This document shows positions 63,060-64,000 of a stretch of 64,000 nt of DNA, piece by piece. A program made the position numbers and the translations under genes. Position 1 is the first letter of the stretch, and each line of letters begins with the position of its first letter. The notes under the pieces are model-generated. The model did no database searches and was not told where the DNA came from. It saw nothing but the letters and a program-made list of their open reading frames with translations. Location of the stretch: contig JAPPUL010000068.1 of NCBI GenBank assembly GCA_026874595.1, positions 1,253,001-1,317,000 on the forward strand, given 5' to 3'. The stretch is from Sipunculus nudus. Its lineage: Eukaryota; Annelida; Sipuncula; Golfingiida; Sipunculidae.

Positions 63060-63770
63060 GTGAGACTATATATATTCAGTATAATATCAAAACTATTTAT
63101 TATTTATTGCACTCTTAGCTTTTGTGTAAATTCTACTTTTGCCAATATTAATAATAAAGATAATACGGAAAATAATACGACTAAGAGCCATAAGCAAAGT
63201 AATATGAATGATATCAAAAAACCTATCCCCCCAATAAAACCCATACAGCCCGAAAAACATAAACTAAAGACTAATGAAAAAAACAAAGACAAAGACAAAA
63301 CTTCATATAACGTACAAATTACCAACTTTAAAGGAAGCCGTGTCAAAGGCAAAATATTTCTTAAAGGAGATGGAATTCAAATAAAGACTTTAAAAGACGA
63401 TTTTACTTTTTATAAAAAACATCCATTTAGCAATATCAAAAGTATAGAATCTAAGGCTTGGAAAGAAAGGAATATGGATACCAAAGAAAAACTTAACTCT
63501 TCAAACGCGATTTTGTTCGTATTTATTCCCACTAAGTTTTTAATTACCACTAAAGATAATACTAAAATCGTACTTAATAAGCGTATCAAACAACTTGAGA
63601 AGATAGTTTTGCAAAATGACCTTGGAAGAACCACTATATTTGGTTTGTTTTACGACTACTGGATCCCCAAGGACACTCCTTTTTGGCTCAATAGCAAGTC
63701 CAGCAAATTTAGCTTTAATCTAAAAGTCCCAAACCCTAAGGTATGGAAAGAAATCCTTTTTTTAAACTAG
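63060..63770 (+). CDS. Secreted protein of unknown function
   Basis: 236 residues, GTG start with AAAGGAGA upstream. A signal peptide (SIISKLFIIYCTLSFCVNSTFA) is followed by a Lys/Asn/Pro-rich linker with a PIPPIKPIQP stretch, then a beta-rich C-terminal ~150 residues with FKGSRVKGKIFLKGDGIQIKT. Probably periplasmic or anchored to the envelope. Function unknown; it appears cotranscribed with the membrane protein before it. Confidence 0.68.
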   Translation: MRLYIFSIISKLFIIYCTLSFCVNSTFANINNKDNTENNTTKSHKQSNMNDIKKPIPPIKPIQPEKHKLKTNEKNKDKDKTSYNVQITNFKGSRVKGKIFLKGDGIQIKTLKDDFTFYKKHPFSNIKSIESKAWKERNMDTKEKLNSSNAILFVFIPTKFLITTKDNTKIVLNKRIKQLEKIVLQNDLGRTTIFGLFYDYWIPKDTPFWLNSKSSKFSFNLKVPNPKVWKEILFLN

Positions 63771-63788
63771 GTACTATTTTTAGCCGTT

Positions 63789-64000
63789 TTAATTATTGCC
63801 AGATATCTTTTGTATTTCGTCTCGAAGACGTGCAGCTTCTTCATATTGTTCCTCTGACACTGCATGTTTTAGCTGCTCTTGCAACAATTCTAGTTGAGAC
63901 TTTGGTTGTTCTTTTGTAACTTCTGTTTCATTTTTCATGTCAACTGCTCCTAAATCCATGACTTTTTCTTCTACAAACATCGGTATCTCAAACCGTAAAG
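63789..64000 (-). CDS. Bifunctional-nuclease (DUF151) protein with UVR motif, partial
   Basis: The frame stays open to the window edge, past the ATG at 63980 (upstream codons read LRFEIP), so the start lies outside. LRFEIPMFVEEKVMDLG resembles the end of the BFN/DUF151 domain (LRTxAPIFVxEEVL type). It is followed by a linker and a UVR motif, LLQEQLKHAVSEEQYEEAARLRDEI, the UvrB/UvrC interaction helix pair. BFN-UVR fusions are common in spirochaetes. Which nucleic acid or protein it acts on is unclear. Confidence 0.7.
   Translation of the reverse strand, partial: LRFEIPMFVEEKVMDLGAVDMKNETEVTKEQPKSQLELLQEQLKHAVSEEQYEEAARLRDEIQKISGNN

Noticed and set aside
1-64000. tRNA, rRNA, insertion sequences or prophage genes
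   Set aside because: No cloverleaf-type sequences, transposase, integrase or structural phage genes were recognised on reading all gaps and gene products.

Overview
The window looks like chromosomal DNA of a motile spirochaete with low GC. The evidence is a FlaA-type periplasmic flagellar sheath protein (28544-29677), a Maf/MptE-like DUF115 protein, a methyl-accepting chemotaxis protein, two bactofilins, lipoproteins with relaxed spirochaete-style lipoboxes, and a set of small secreted or membrane proteins of spirochaete character. GTG and TTG starts are frequent. The genus cannot be fixed by eye. Polyamine synthesis, ProA and CbiA argue against Borrelia; a deep-branching lineage such as Brevinema or Brachyspira relatives is possible but is only inference. 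I see no rRNA, tRNA, CRISPR array, insertion sequence or prophage.

Layout. 1-9.1 kb (minus strand): six paralogous secreted lipoproteins with GLUG-type beta repeats. The first is cut by the window edge and the fourth is a pseudogene with an in-frame stop and a frameshift. Two carry long in-frame tandem repeats (17.5 x 21 bp and 5.4 x 48 bp), and five share a hairpin element just downstream. 9.2-16.4 kb (minus): gpmA, an array of decayed copies of the 3' end of the next gene, a FabV-like reductase, a CYTH protein, a YihY-type membrane protein, a bactofilin and an ABC-2 exporter pair. 16.7-32.0 kb (mostly plus): a glycogen-binding-domain secreted protein, rlpA (minus), asd, tyrS, uvrA, then the polyamine block speD, pdaD, speE with panD, pgsA (minus), flaA, and two oligopeptide-transporter ATPases. 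Agmatinase (32.0-32.8 kb, minus) completes a route from arginine through agmatine and putrescine to spermidine. SpeD, PdaD and PanD are all self-processing pyruvoyl enzymes within 2.6 kb.

33-38.9 kb: a YgiT-type zinc ribbon protein, a divergent sigma-factor-like protein paired with an unknown protein, a HEAT-repeat secreted protein, a polytopic membrane protein and a lone CbiA. 39-46.2 kb (minus): recG, proA-nadD, a second bactofilin, groS without groL, and a chemotaxis receptor. 46.3-64 kb: argS, a rhomboid protease with a secreted partner, a PQQ-propeller protein, dnaG-rpoD, the DUF115 protein, xseB, a DksA-like protein, a family 4 uracil-DNA glycosylase, a soluble PAS histidine kinase with an NtrC-type activator, two envelope proteins, and the end of a bifunctional-nuclease/UVR protein.

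The most striking pattern is a pervasive mark of tandem duplication. Units of 12-48 bp, usually multiples of three, are repeated inside at least a dozen unrelated genes. At two loci a gene's 3' end is serially copied downstream of the intact gene. At several genes the start codon region itself is duplicated.
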